A program made the position numbers and the translations under genes. A DNA stretch of 64,000 nt from Gimesia fumaroli (GTDB lineage: Bacteria; Planctomycetota; Planctomycetia; Planctomycetales; Planctomycetaceae), in assembly GCF_007754425.1 (NCBI RefSeq), contig NZ_CP037452.1, forward strand, positions 5,369,164-5,433,163, written 5' to 3'. Below are positions 1-9,705 of the stretch, piece after piece; the stretch's first letter is position 1, and each line of letters opens with the position of its first letter. The notes below the pieces were generated by a model that searched no databases, was not told where the DNA came from, and worked only from the letters and a program-made list of their open reading frames with translations.

Positions 1-1359
1 CAGGGACCATCAAGCCCACCCAAATTTGGCTCTCAACTCGAGGGTCTCATCCCCGATCCATCTGTTTACAAATTTGAAACGGGAACCGCCTTTGAAGTCC
101 GCCCGGTCATTCAACCGGATGGCCAAGCCGTCGTCTTCCATTTGAACTACGAATACACCACCAATATTCGCGAACCGGTCCGTGCAGATGAAAAACACCT
201 GGGTCGTGTTAAACGACACTTCATCGACACTGATGTCCAGACAGGTAATTATGAATTGCGCGAAGTTAGCCGTTATCAGGTGGCATTAAAAGCCTCTCGG
301 ACTTCAAGAGGGGTCCCCTTCCTCGAAGACGTTCCCGGACTGGGTGTCTTGTTTCGCCCTTTGCCGCAAGCGGAGTCTGCACTTCAGGAAAATATAATTC
401 TGGCCCAATCAGTTATTTACCCCACTCTGTTTGATATCATGGGACTGCGCTGGGCGCCTGCGGTCGCTGATCTCGACACACTCAACTTGCGTGATCTGGA
501 ATTTGTCACACGTAACCGTCAACGAGTACTGCGAAATAAAGTCAGCGATTTTGCCAGCAGCAAAGTTGATGGATATCTGGATATTCCAGAGAAAGAACGC
601 CGTGGCGACCTGTATCGGACCCAACAGACGATTCCCTATAACCATCCGTCCGGCTATACCGGCCCGGGGTTGAATTTAAAGGACAGCACCTTACAGGAAG
701 GCTACCGTCCTCAGGATATCCGACCGCCCTCTCGTTACATCCCGGGAAAGGACCCTGCATTCGTTCCCGGAGCGAGAGAAATATGGACGCCTCCTGCAGA
801 CACGCAGAATGTGCCCTTGCAGGAAGGGGGGCCACCAAATCTGGAATCGGATGATAGTGCCATTTTCCAGAAAAGTCAGACGAACTCTATCCCGTCACAA
901 TCGGGCAGAAGTCACACAAATGTCAAAGCCTCTCAGAGGTCTGGCTCCCGATCTGTGAATACATTGCCCCCTGCTTCTCCTGTTTTGTTGACGCCCCCAC
1001 AAACGCGATCGACGCTAAATCATAAGAATTTTGATAAACATATCAATCAGACTTCCTTTGAAGAAAAGATTACTCCTGTGCGTGTATTCAAGTTTTCTTC
1101 CCCACTCAAAGCTTTGAAGAAGTTGAATTTTATGAAATCTCAACCGAAGCAGGCACCAGGGCATGTGCGACCAATTGGATACGAAACATCGAGTAAGCAT
1201 CCCCATGATTTCCAACAGAAGTTATTCGGCATTTCTTCCATTGTGAGACCAGATAAAGCACAACCAATATCAACAGAAACTCGGAAGCCCTCTAAAACCC
1301 CATCAGCTTGGTCGCGTTTTTCAGAAAGACTCCCCAAACTGCCTTATTCGAAAAAATAG
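1..1359 (+). CDS. Secretin-like protein, 3' part (5' end outside window)
   Basis: The frame is open from the left edge, so the start lies outside; 452 residues are visible. The first ~110 resemble the end of a type II/III secretion secretin domain: a beta-rich stretch (EVRPVIQPDGQAVVFHLNYE) and the signature-like GVPFLEDVPGLGVLFRP around 307-357, which matches the V-P-x-L-x-D-I-P-x-L-G-x-L-F pattern near the end of secretins. The ~300 residues after about 430 are Pro/Ser/Thr/Lys-rich with no domain I recognise. The secretin assignment is inference from one motif and its surroundings; the TTG at 142 is internal and not the true start. Secretins form outer-membrane multimeric channels. Two secreted unknowns follow on the same strand, the first only 26 bp away, so they may be co-transcribed. 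Confidence 0.6.
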   Translation, partial: QGPSSPPKFGSQLEGLIPDPSVYKFETGTAFEVRPVIQPDGQAVVFHLNYEYTTNIREPVRADEKHLGRVKRHFIDTDVQTGNYELREVSRYQVALKASRTSRGVPFLEDVPGLGVLFRPLPQAESALQENIILAQSVIYPTLFDIMGLRWAPAVADLDTLNLRDLEFVTRNRQRVLRNKVSDFASSKVDGYLDIPEKERRGDLYRTQQTIPYNHPSGYTGPGLNLKDSTLQEGYRPQDIRPPSRYIPGKDPAFVPGAREIWTPPADTQNVPLQEGGPPNLESDDSAIFQKSQTNSIPSQSGRSHTNVKASQRSGSRSVNTLPPASPVLLTPPQTRSTLNHKNFDKHINQTSFEEKITPVRVFKFSSPLKALKKLNFMKSQPKQAPGHVRPIGYETSSKHPHDFQQKLFGISSIVRPDKAQPISTETRKPSKTPSAWSRFSERLPKLPYSKK

Positions 1360-1385
1360 TTAGTTAGAACGAACAGGATAATAAG

Positions 1386-2024
1386 ATGCGATTTGTGACC
1401 ATCGTGACCAGTCTGGCATTGCTTGGTGGCAGTTTAATTACTGCCTGGGCAGGAAACCTGATTCCCCATAAAGTGAAAGCAAAAAAACGTTGCTCGCTGG
1501 GAAGTAGCTATCGTTACCAGGCAACGAATGCAACCCCCGTCAGCTCGATCACCTACGCTGTATTAAATCTGACAGATGCAGAAGTCGACTTGTCTTCTAA
1601 CTCGTTGACGACAGAACCGGTCATCACAAAGATTTATCAGCAATCTGCCAGTAGTATGAATTTGAATCACTGTGCCATCTCAAATACTGCTGTGATGTTA
1701 CAAGAGAATGGCAGCTGGAGTATTAACCTCAGAGCGACACAGGACCCCAAATTAGTACCGAATACTCAGAGACCGATTTTCCAAAGATTTCGCCGAAATA
1801 AGTTTTATGTCACATTTCGCGGCCTGGGATCTGTTTCCGGAACCACATCTCCGGAGAGTGATGATTTAGGGCGCCCGGTCTTATTTGAACAGAAACTCGA
1901 AGGATTCTGGGTTGAACAGGGACAAACACGGTATCTGTTTGAGCAAAGCAAAAAGAAAGATCTACGAATCAAGGATTTTTACAATCATATCAGCCGGGTT
2001 GAGCTGTTATTTCATTACGAGTAA
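1386..2024 (+). CDS. Secreted protein of unknown function (212 aa)
   Basis: I do not recognise this family. The N-terminus (MRFVTIVTSLALLGGSLITAWA) is a typical Sec signal peptide with likely cleavage after AWA, so the protein is exported. The mature part is beta-rich and basic, with two cysteines far apart (C36 and C97). The ATG is preceded by AGGATAATAAG, a usable ribosome binding site. It begins 26 bp after the secretin-like gene and ends 64 bp before another secreted unknown; a shared transcript and an envelope role are likely but inferred. Confidence 0.7.
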   Translation: MRFVTIVTSLALLGGSLITAWAGNLIPHKVKAKKRCSLGSSYRYQATNATPVSSITYAVLNLTDAEVDLSSNSLTTEPVITKIYQQSASSMNLNHCAISNTAVMLQENGSWSINLRATQDPKLVPNTQRPIFQRFRRNKFYVTFRGLGSVSGTTSPESDDLGRPVLFEQKLEGFWVEQGQTRYLFEQSKKKDLRIKDFYNHISRVELLFHYE

Positions 2025-2088
2025 TTGCACATAAGTGAAACATTGATTGTTTTCAATACAAATAAAATTCAAAAGGATTTGAACAAAG

Positions 2089-2892
2089 ATGCTTGGAAAC
2101 AAACGCACCACCCGGACGTGCTGTCTAACAATAGGAATCACCATTCTGATGACCAATACGATTTTCGCGATAGATCATGTCGCCCGTGTTTCTCCTGCGG
2201 AAGAAATCGTGGTGATGGACCCGGGAGTTGACGACGAAGGCAATCCAAAAGCCATTATAAAAGAAAGTGAGCATGGCGATATCGTTGATATCCCCCCCAC
2301 GGTTATTGTTCACAAATACTATTATACCGGCGACAGAAATTTTCAAGGTCCCTTTTTTCCGGGAGGCCCCTCGATCGTTGTCGTGAGTGATCCAGTAACC
2401 CATGAGAGACTCTACCTCGAAGTTCAGATGCTTCCCGGTGCCCCCCGGGTGACGTACCGCAGAAATTCGATAAATTATGATTTTGGGAAAAAAGCCATCC
2501 GAATCCAATTCGCAAGCAAATGGGATTTCATCCACAAATGTAAGCCGCGTGTCTCTTATCATCATGGGAAGTCTCAAATGAAAAAGATTGCAGAAAGCTT
2601 GCAGAAGCATTCCGACAATCAAAGTTCCTGGCTCGAACGGACCGGGATTCCTCAGGCTACCGTAACCGTAGTTTCGGGTACTACCACAATTGCTGGAAAG
2701 ACGGCTGATGGAATTCATTTTGTAGGCAAAGCAGTCTCAACTCCTGTGGTGAAAATCGTTAATTCCACTCCATTAAATGCTTTGTTTACGCCATCACCTG
2801 AAACGGAAGCCATCAAATATCGTGACCGGAATGTGAGAAAAGCGGAATTTGAACAGCGAAATCGTGACCTATATATCCCCACTAATCGATAA
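2089..2892 (+). CDS. Secreted protein of unknown function (267 aa)
   Basis: No family recognised. The N-terminus has a basic stretch then a hydrophobic core (CCLTIGITILMTNTIFA) consistent with a signal peptide. A Pro/Gly-rich patch (GPFFPGGPSIVVV) lies around residues 88-101, and the C-terminal ~30 residues are highly charged. An AAAAGGA precedes the ATG by about 11 bases. Third gene of the apparent secretin-like unit; it converges with the minus-strand patatin gene, whose stop is ~60 bp away. No shared domain with its upstream neighbour is visible. Confidence 0.65.
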   Translation: MLGNKRTTRTCCLTIGITILMTNTIFAIDHVARVSPAEEIVVMDPGVDDEGNPKAIIKESEHGDIVDIPPTVIVHKYYYTGDRNFQGPFFPGGPSIVVVSDPVTHERLYLEVQMLPGAPRVTYRRNSINYDFGKKAIRIQFASKWDFIHKCKPRVSYHHGKSQMKKIAESLQKHSDNQSSWLERTGIPQATVTVVSGTTTIAGKTADGIHFVGKAVSTPVVKIVNSTPLNALFTPSPETEAIKYRDRNVRKAEFEQRNRDLYIPTNR

Positions 2893-2953
2893 AAAACCAA
2901 AAGCATCCTATCAATGTGAAACCATTTTCAGACTTTAAGCTTTCAGTATAATA

Positions 2954-5900
2954 TCATTTTTTTTTGGACAGAGAACGATACATACGATCTCGTGATTGAT
3001 TCATCTTGTCGATATTCATCTTGGATTGTCGGATCTGATTCAATTCTACTTCCAATTGTGGTTGCATCATATTATTTTTCTGATTTTCTTTTAGAACTAA
3101 ATACTTCCCGCGTCCATCCTGGGGCTCTTTTTCCGTAGGAAGATCTAATAATATTTTTAATTGTGCATCAGCTGGAGCCACGAATACATCATTCGAATCA
3201 CTCATTTCATTTTTTGAATTTTGGATACTGGAATCATCTAGCTCCGCTAAAGCATTTTCTAAATATGAGAGACGGTGCTCTAAAGAACAAATCAGTTTTT
3301 TGTTTACTAGATTTTCTGATGATAGCTTCTTTAGTTGATTGAGGTGATCGCGATAAAATGTTGAAAGCTTCGATAAGGAATTCTTGACCTGTGTGATACT
3401 TCCTGCATCTCGTCGGCTCACCTCTTTCTTGTTAATTAAATTGTAATATTCGAATTGCGTCTTTAATTCTTTTTGAAAGGTCCTCCAGGAAATGACTTCA
3501 TAAAGAAATAATGCTAATACAGTCGCTTTATCATCTGGTCCCAAAGCAAACCCAGTAATCACATCGGCTTCCGTGTCATTGATTCGATTACACTTAAAAC
3601 GGTGATGAATAACGGTAATACGTTCTTTGTCAAGGGGGTTATATGAAGCATCAAGCAGAGGCAACAGAGCAGTTACAGGCAAAACTAATTCTTCTTTCTT
3701 GGGATCTTCCTTAGTAGTAACCTGTGGAGAAGATATTACTTGGTTTCTTTTTATGCCAGCAAGAATGTTAGCATGCGGGGGGTAAGATAGAATTGCACTA
3801 ATCTTAGTAATCAACTCATCTCGTTTTTGAAGTGCATTAGTATAAACAGCATTATTTAATCCAGTTATGGGAAGAGTGAAAAAACCAAACTGATCGAGCG
3901 TTTGGTTATTCCCAGCAGGTTTTGCACCTGAATCAATTTCCAGAATAACGACACCTCGCTTTCTTATATTTTCTAAAACACGAGATTCTCGTCCACTCGG
4001 GGCCTTCATTGCCGCATCCCGTAACGCTGTAATCACAGCATAGAGCGAATCAACGCCTGTGTTATCTACGACGCCGCCATCAAGTAATCGCAGTTTCGTT
4101 CTCTCAGCAATCCCACGAACAGGAGGAGCATGTTTATGCATTTTCAACTGGGGAATTGATTCAGCAGAGATCACAGAGGAATCAAAACCCCACGGAAAGT
4201 TTGCGGAAAGTCGAACTGCACGGGTTAAAGATAAATCCAATTTCGAATCACCTGCATAATCGGCTATACAAACAGGTGCATGTTTCATCTCATCGCTTGG
4301 AATTAACGTCTCACCTGAATAATCATCTGCCGTAAGACCATGCGTAGGAGAATCGAGAAGAAAACCTTGAGGAATGGAAGGAAACCCAACAATGACCCTC
4401 CTACCAGTATCGAGATCGGTGGTGTTCACCAGCAATAAAGGATTCTTTTTAGAATACTTCTTCAACTGCCGATGGTCTTCCCATTCAAATTGATATTCCC
4501 AAAAATAGTACAACCCTTCTCCGCGACTGACAAACGGAGTTAAAAAACCTCGGAGAAGTGGAGCCATGAAATTCATGTTCATTTTGTCTACATACTGTGA
4601 TTGAAATGATCGCTCAGCAATCTGTAACAACACTCGTTCTGTAATCTTCTCCGCAGTGTCTCCCTTTTTATTCCAGGTATCAGCTTCATGTTTTGAATCA
4701 TCCATCAACGCCTGAGACTTGATCCGCGAAAGGACTTTTTTGACTAACTCAAATTTCTTCTTTTCTTCCGCAGACATCGGTTCTGCTTTATCATCTGCTT
4801 TCTGGAATTTGCCACACTCATCTTTCGTTTTGTCCTGCTTCATCCAAGTCAGGATTTTTTCTTCAGTTCTCGTCAATAAATCATAACTTGAACTACTCAG
4901 TTGGTCAGACTTTTGTGTGCTTAGAGGTTGTTTATTCCCATCACCTAGTAAATGTCCTGTCGCTAATGCACCTCCTGAAACACTACTGATCAATAAAATA
5001 TGGTCTGTCCATTTTGATTTATTATCATCGACGGACTTAGTGCTGATTTCTGTATTTTTCGCGATTGGTTCCGAGACGCGAGGAATCGTCATTTCTTCTT
5101 CTGCTAACATCTGAAATATCAGCGAAGTAAAAATCGCTGCCCGCGATCCCCCACCGCTGGCTGCAACGATCACTACTGGCCCTTCAGGCATCGCATCAAG
5201 ACGGTCCTCCAGTGCTACTGACCAGGAATTATTGATATTAACGCTCTTTTCCTGATCTGAAACTTCCATTGTTTCAGCAGATCCTGATATTGAATTTACG
5301 GGATCAGAAATGTTATCTCCACTTTGACTCCACATAACGAGAATGACTGCAAGAATCGCCAAGAACCGAACCGGGTATTTAGAACGCTTCTTTCCATCAG
5401 GGTATTGCAGGTAATCCATCAATCCAGCTAGGACGATAAAAGTACATAATACTTGAATTGTCGCAAAAATGGCGTAAATTCGAAATGATTTCATTCCCCA
5501 CTTTAGGCTGGGAAGAACCCACATGATTTCAAGGATCAAATTCGTTATCAATAGCCAGGATAACACCTCTCCACATTTTCTCCAGACTTTAAAATGCAAG
5601 TGAGCATCACTCAAATGTTCTTGCTTAAGTTCTTCTTTGCTGAATACTCTTATTTCAAAAAAAGCTCCAAACAGGAGCCATATTCCGACAACTGCCAACC
5701 AGAGAGCGAGCATTTTCAGGAATCCACCAACAAGTAGATAAGGCGTATGAAGGTTATATTCAATTACGTAAGTGCCAATAACACCGATAATCATTATGAT
5801 GATCGAAACTACAAAACGAGTAGATGTACTCTTAAACCAGCCAGTACCATGTGTCATCCCCGCGAGCAATCGGCTCATCCATTTTGCAGGTGCGAAGAGT

Positions 5901-6187
5901 ATCTTCCGCAAGAACCCAAGCCCCACCATATTTAAAAGAGGAACTTGGGGATTGACGAAGTTAATAATCATTGTAATATTCAAGAACACAAACAGGGCTA
6001 TGCTGCTGACAAAAAAAGTTCGATCAAAAAAAGGTCTTGGAGCATAAAAAGAAATATTTGTGACCTGTGGAACGAGTAAAGCCACAATAATGCTCACGGT
6101 TGAAGCAACCAATAAGAACAAATGTCGCCAGACAAATAGTTCAGCTTTATAATAAAAAGACTGTTGCGTTTGATCTTGTTTTTCCAT
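2954..6187 (-). CDS. Membrane-anchored patatin-like phospholipase domain protein
   Basis: The N-terminal ~300 residues carry about seven hydrophobic segments, so the protein sits in a membrane. Then comes a patatin-type serine hydrolase core: oxyanion loop VVIVAASGGGSRAA near residue 340, nucleophile elbow SSVSGGAL near 400, and the Asp of the Ser-Asp dyad in LLDGGVVDN near 705. Patatin enzymes cleave acyl esters of membrane lipids. The last ~170 residues are charged, Leu-rich and probably coiled coil. At 1077 aa it is much longer than a bare patatin domain (~300-400). I prefer the ATG at 6187 (MEKQDQ) over the one at 6229 because GGGGAG lies ~8 bases upstream of it. No partner gene is adjacent. 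The substrate is unknown. Confidence 0.75.
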   Translation of the reverse strand: MEKQDQTQQSFYYKAELFVWRHLFLLVASTVSIIVALLVPQVTNISFYAPRPFFDRTFFVSSIALFVFLNITMIINFVNPQVPLLNMVGLGFLRKILFAPAKWMSRLLAGMTHGTGWFKSTSTRFVVSIIIMIIGVIGTYVIEYNLHTPYLLVGGFLKMLALWLAVVGIWLLFGAFFEIRVFSKEELKQEHLSDAHLHFKVWRKCGEVLSWLLITNLILEIMWVLPSLKWGMKSFRIYAIFATIQVLCTFIVLAGLMDYLQYPDGKKRSKYPVRFLAILAVILVMWSQSGDNISDPVNSISGSAETMEVSDQEKSVNINNSWSVALEDRLDAMPEGPVVIVAASGGGSRAAIFTSLIFQMLAEEEMTIPRVSEPIAKNTEISTKSVDDNKSKWTDHILLISSVSGGALATGHLLGDGNKQPLSTQKSDQLSSSSYDLLTRTEEKILTWMKQDKTKDECGKFQKADDKAEPMSAEEKKKFELVKKVLSRIKSQALMDDSKHEADTWNKKGDTAEKITERVLLQIAERSFQSQYVDKMNMNFMAPLLRGFLTPFVSRGEGLYYFWEYQFEWEDHRQLKKYSKKNPLLLVNTTDLDTGRRVIVGFPSIPQGFLLDSPTHGLTADDYSGETLIPSDEMKHAPVCIADYAGDSKLDLSLTRAVRLSANFPWGFDSSVISAESIPQLKMHKHAPPVRGIAERTKLRLLDGGVVDNTGVDSLYAVITALRDAAMKAPSGRESRVLENIRKRGVVILEIDSGAKPAGNNQTLDQFGFFTLPITGLNNAVYTNALQKRDELITKISAILSYPPHANILAGIKRNQVISSPQVTTKEDPKKEELVLPVTALLPLLDASYNPLDKERITVIHHRFKCNRINDTEADVITGFALGPDDKATVLALFLYEVISWRTFQKELKTQFEYYNLINKKEVSRRDAGSITQVKNSLSKLSTFYRDHLNQLKKLSSENLVNKKLICSLEHRLSYLENALAELDDSSIQNSKNEMSDSNDVFVAPADAQLKILLDLPTEKEPQDGRGKYLVLKENQKNNMMQPQLEVELNQIRQSKMNIDKMNQSRDRMYRSLSKKK

Positions 6188-6540
6188 TTGCCATCTCCCC
6201 TCAGCAACATTTGAAATTGCAGCAGCCATTCAATCATATGAACACAACGCCAACAGTTCAATAACGTACACACTGAAATCACTAGTAAACACACAAAACT
6301 CAATTTCAAGATTGGCAGGTCCCATATTACCGACGAATAAGTAAGAATATATTTTCTCATCAAAATATTTGTGGCAGTTTTGTGGCATTCGTTTTTGCCT
6401 TAAATGAATCAATACCAGATAAATGTTCTTGACGATCTGCAGTTTGGACCTATTATAGAAGCCTCAAATGCAAGGGAAGCCCGGCAACAAATCAGCGGTC
6501 AGAGATTCCCCCTCTCTCCGCTTTTCGTTGAAAAACACTT

Positions 6541-6575
6541 ACGCTGAATCGTCTCACGGTTCAGCGTTTTATTTT
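6541..6575 (+). terminator. Rho-independent terminator candidate
   Basis: ACGCTGAA at 6541-6548 pairs perfectly with TTCAGCGT at 6560-6567 (8 bp, 11-nt loop) and is followed by TTTATTTT. The A-rich run just upstream could make it work weakly on the other strand. No intact plus-strand gene ends just before it, so it may be left over from a lost gene. Confidence 0.5.
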
Positions 6576-6726
6576 GTCTGCCTGGAACGATTCTTTCTGC
6601 ACTCCTTCCGGTCAAGCTGACCTTCAATAAAACCACGTCCTGTTTAACACCCGCACACATCTGTCTCCATTTCTGAACGAATTCAACTTGATTGGCTCCC
6701 GCCGATCTGGAATCTATGTCTTTTAG

Positions 6727-6797
6727 TGCGTCGCGCGCGAGATGAGCGATGCGAGCACTGGAATCTGCGGAACGTGTGCGGCAGGTTCACCTGAATC
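6727..6797 (+). repeat. Intergenic repeat, copy A (inverted partner at 9706-9743)
   Basis: TGCGTCGCGCGCGAGA (6727-6742) is identical to the reverse complement of 9728-9743. GAGCACTG (6753-6760) and GGTTCACCTGAATC (6784-6797) follow in the same order as in copy B (CAGTGCTC at 9722-9729; GATTCACCTGAACC at 9706-9719, one inverted direction), with different spacing. The two copies bracket the insertion sequence and the lipoprotein gene. Confidence 0.5.
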
Positions 6798-6860
6798 GCC
6801 GTCGATTTTTCCAACTCTTCACCGGAACCTGTGGAACAACTTCCCGATTGCCAAGGACAG

Positions 6861-8604
6861 AATAAGGGGTCTGGACCGAATGGCACTGCCGCTGTTTTTT
6901 GAGTTTGTGTTTGCGCAACGCTTTCGGCGTGACGCAGTCACGGTTTTAATTTTCTGATTTTTTGCCAGTTCGCTGGAAATTGTGTTTGGCAAAACCTCTC
7001 CTGGCATTATGCTGCGTTCTGGCAAGGCCTTCCTTGGGTGGTGTATGAAGACATTTGACCAAGGAAGGTTCTATGCCATTTATACCAGCTTCCCATTCGA
7101 ATGCAGCATCATTTTCTCTTTTCAACCGCTCGATGATGCAAAATGCTTCGCTTCCGCTATCTGATGTAATCAACGATCAGCGCTGGCAGCAGGTCTTTGA
7201 TGAACACGAAATCAATTTTGGTTCCGGCGAGGATGACGTTTACTCTCCCGCAATCACGCTCTGGGCCTTAATTTCTCAGGTCTTCTTTTCCGGCGAGCAA
7301 CGCAGCTGTAAAGCGGCCGTGATCCGTGTTGCCAACCTGTGTGCCGCGCTGGGCCGACGGGTTTGCAGTACGAATACCAGTGCTTATTGTCGTGCGCGAC
7401 TCAAAATCCCGTTTATCGTCATTCGAGACATTGTCCAACAAATTGCCGCTGATGCGGAAGCGGCCTGTGATCAGAATCGTGTCCAGACCAGAGAGCAGTC
7501 GGCGGCACGCCTCAGTCCTTCCAGCATCGCTGATATGAAATCACGGAGCACCGGCGGTCGCATTCTGCTGGTTGATGGCTTCACCCTCACGGCCGCCGAT
7601 ACTCCCAAGAATCAGCGTGCCTATCCACAGAACCCGACTCAGAAACCGGGGCTCGGGTTCCCCGTTCTACGCTGCGTTTCTCTGATCTCGATGACAACCG
7701 GACTGCTGGTGGATCTAGTGAGCGGGCCTTACAGCGGAAAAGGCAGTGGCGAAACGGCCCTGTTCTGGCAAATGCTGGATGCACTCCGACCGGGAGATAC
7801 CCTGGTGGCAGACTCGTATTACTGCACGTACTGGCTGGTGAGTGCGTGCCGTGCGCGGGGCGTGCAGGTTTTGATGAAGAATCATCACCTGCGTGACGAT
7901 CATCCCCAGAACGCACGGCGGCTGAGCAAACGGGAGCGACTGGTGACCTGGTCACGACCATTGCAACGTCCTGACTGGATGCCCCGTCAGGAATTCTGGC
8001 AACAACCGCTGACGCTCACTCTGCGTCTGGTCGATGTGCAGACCAATCAGCCGGGGTATCGCGCCAAAACGTTTACGATTGCCACCAGCATCACAGATCG
8101 GAAAGCATCCCCGGCGCGCTGGATCGCCGCCATGTATCAAAGCCGCTGGCTGATCGAACTGGATATTCGCAGCATCAAGTGTTCGCTGGGTATGGATATT
8201 CTGCGTGCGAAGTCTCCGGACATGGTGCTCACCGAACTCTGGTCGTGCCTGCTGGCGTACAATCTGATTCGGTTCAAAATGCTGCAAAGCAGTCTCTCAA
8301 CAGACCGTGATCCGCGTTCCCTCTCGTTTGCCACCACGCAACAGATGCTGGCTGCCAGTTGGTTGTTGGGAGCCGTCACGAAGCTCACGGATGAGTTGGT
8401 TGCACTCGGACAACAGGTCCCCAGCAGCGAACGTGTGGGGCATCGCACTGGTCGAACAGAACCCAGAGCCAATAAACGCCGCACCAAAGTGCTGGCTTTG
8501 CTGAAGCAACCAAGATACCATTACCATCAACAACGGAAGGCAATCGTATGAACGCAAACTGTTACGCTACAATAGGCAGTGCCATTCGTTCCTGACACCT
8601 TTTT
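6861..8604 (+). mobile_element. IS4-type insertion sequence with terminal inverted repeats
   Basis: The left end 6861-6890 and the reverse complement of the right end 8575-8604 match at 26 of 30 positions, including an identical 14-bp inner block ending in GAATGGCACTGCC. One DDE transposase gene fills most of the ~1.74 kb between them. I found no convincing target-site duplication, so the exact outer boundary may differ by a few bases. CCTGACAC is repeated just outside the right end (8591-8598 and 8609-8616). Confidence 0.8.
7073..8551 (+). CDS. IS4-family transposase
   Basis: A DDE transposase that moves the surrounding insertion sequence by cut-and-paste. Likely catalytic acidic residues are seen in LLVDGFTLTAADTPKN (around 7570-7615) and DTLVADSYYCTY (around 7797-7830). 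The IS4 YREK signature is intact: Y355-x2-R358-x3-E362-x6-K369 in YQSRWLIELDIRSIK (8135-8179), with the catalytic Glu inside it. Length (492 aa) is normal for the family and I see no frameshift, so it may be active. The ATG at 7073 has AAGGAAGG four bases upstream and is preferred to the TTG at 7055. Confidence 0.9.
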   Translation: MPFIPASHSNAASFSLFNRSMMQNASLPLSDVINDQRWQQVFDEHEINFGSGEDDVYSPAITLWALISQVFFSGEQRSCKAAVIRVANLCAALGRRVCSTNTSAYCRARLKIPFIVIRDIVQQIAADAEAACDQNRVQTREQSAARLSPSSIADMKSRSTGGRILLVDGFTLTAADTPKNQRAYPQNPTQKPGLGFPVLRCVSLISMTTGLLVDLVSGPYSGKGSGETALFWQMLDALRPGDTLVADSYYCTYWLVSACRARGVQVLMKNHHLRDDHPQNARRLSKRERLVTWSRPLQRPDWMPRQEFWQQPLTLTLRLVDVQTNQPGYRAKTFTIATSITDRKASPARWIAAMYQSRWLIELDIRSIKCSLGMDILRAKSPDMVLTELWSCLLAYNLIRFKMLQSSLSTDRDPRSLSFATTQQMLAASWLLGAVTKLTDELVALGQQVPSSERVGHRTGRTEPRANKRRTKVLALLKQPRYHYHQQRKAIV

Positions 8605-8642
8605 CTCCCCTGACACTTTTAATTCGTTCAATAATAAAGAAT

Positions 8643-9143
8643 TTAATCCTGCTTCTGTTTACTCATTTCGATGAGTTTCATCAGAGCCTCAGCGGTTTCT
8701 GCACTTTTCTTCGGGTCGGACCGGGGCGGTTTAAATTGATCATCAAGTGCCCGGCAGAGTTTGTTGACGATTTGCTGTTCAATGATAATCGACAGCATGC
8801 CAAAGTCGTCCCATCCAGACTCCATCGAGTCGAATCGCCACACTCCATCAACCTTCTTCCATTTGACGAGCGCAAAGTTGGTCGAGACATCTGACGCACT
8901 TCTGTCATCACAGGCAATCAGTATTTCTTCTTTATCGGGATAACCGCCAATAATCTCGAGCGTAAAGGTGTGCCCTTCGGAAGAATGGGTATCTGAAATC
9001 GTGTCAGAGACCTGGCGGGCAGCCTCAACCAGCGAGTCAAAATCGCCGGTCTGATGAGTCATTTTGTCAACAGAAGCCTGCTGGCCCGAGCAACCGCTGA
9101 TGCTCAGACAGACAACCACAACGAGCGCTATTCCCACTTGCAT
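8643..9143 (-). CDS. Small lipoprotein of unknown function (166 aa)
   Basis: Starting at 9143 the protein begins MQVGIALVVVVCLSISGC, a lipoprotein signal with lipobox I-S-G-C and the acylated Cys at position 18; a longer reading from 9212 would bury this signal, so I chose the internal ATG. The mature part is ~148 residues, mixed charge, no family recognised, ending in a charged helix. It lies just right of the insertion sequence with no partner on its strand. Membrane anchoring is inferred from the signal alone. Confidence 0.75.
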   Translation of the reverse strand: MQVGIALVVVVCLSISGCSGQQASVDKMTHQTGDFDSLVEAARQVSDTISDTHSSEGHTFTLEIIGGYPDKEEILIACDDRSASDVSTNFALVKWKKVDGVWRFDSMESGWDDFGMLSIIIEQQIVNKLCRALDDQFKPPRSDPKKSAETAEALMKLIEMSKQKQD

Positions 9144-9444
9144 GTTATTCCAGCCTATTGAAACCGTATACCAGATTGCTATTTCCGATATGAATCTTTC
9201 ATCATACACCATGCCAGGAAAAGATCAAAGGGATCTGGAGTCTTTACCGTCGACCATCTATTGGTACAGAAAATGGTGTTGAAAGTTCATCTAAGCTGGT
9301 CTGGTGATATCTGGTAGGATTGGTTTGCCGCTGGGTTGTTTTCGCACTCTGGTTGCAAACGGCGGTTGGTGCCGAGTTGCTCTCTTTTTTGTGGGCCGCT
9401 CTGGTTCCGTTTACGCGGTGATTTGTGATTGAATTTCGCCAGGC

Positions 9445-9458
9445 GGGCGAGCTCGCCC
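9445..9458. repeat. GC-rich perfect palindrome in intergenic DNA
   Basis: GGGCGAGCTCGCCC is a perfect 14-bp palindrome embedded in GGCGGGCGAGCTCGCCCCTACC-like sequence. It resembles the dispersed GC-rich palindromic intergenic elements of many bacterial genomes; only one copy is in this window, so repetition is inference. Confidence 0.4.
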
Positions 9459-9705
9459 CTACCAGAGAGAACATTATAATTGTGAAACGGATTGTTGCGA
9501 ACTGCGTAAGTGGGTCAAGAGGAAAGGAGATTTTGATGTGGTGCGAACGGGGGTTGGGAGTGTGCCTCAAGGGGCGGAGAGTGGACCGGACTGTGTTGGA
9601 AATGCGCCGATGTGTGTCGACCCGCATAACTTTTGAAGGATTTCATTTGAAAAATTGGTCTAAAACAAGCGTTTTTTTGCAGGTGCGGTTAAAACCGGTT
9701 TCACA

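Larger units (their letters stand above)
6188..6860. other. Gene-poor stretch between patatin gene and insertion sequence
   Basis: I see no credible gene here. It holds the upstream region of the patatin gene, a terminator-like hairpin at 6541-6575, and at 6727-6797 one copy of a repeat that recurs inverted at 9706-9743. The short open frames lack signal peptides, domains and ribosome binding sites. Confidence 0.6.
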
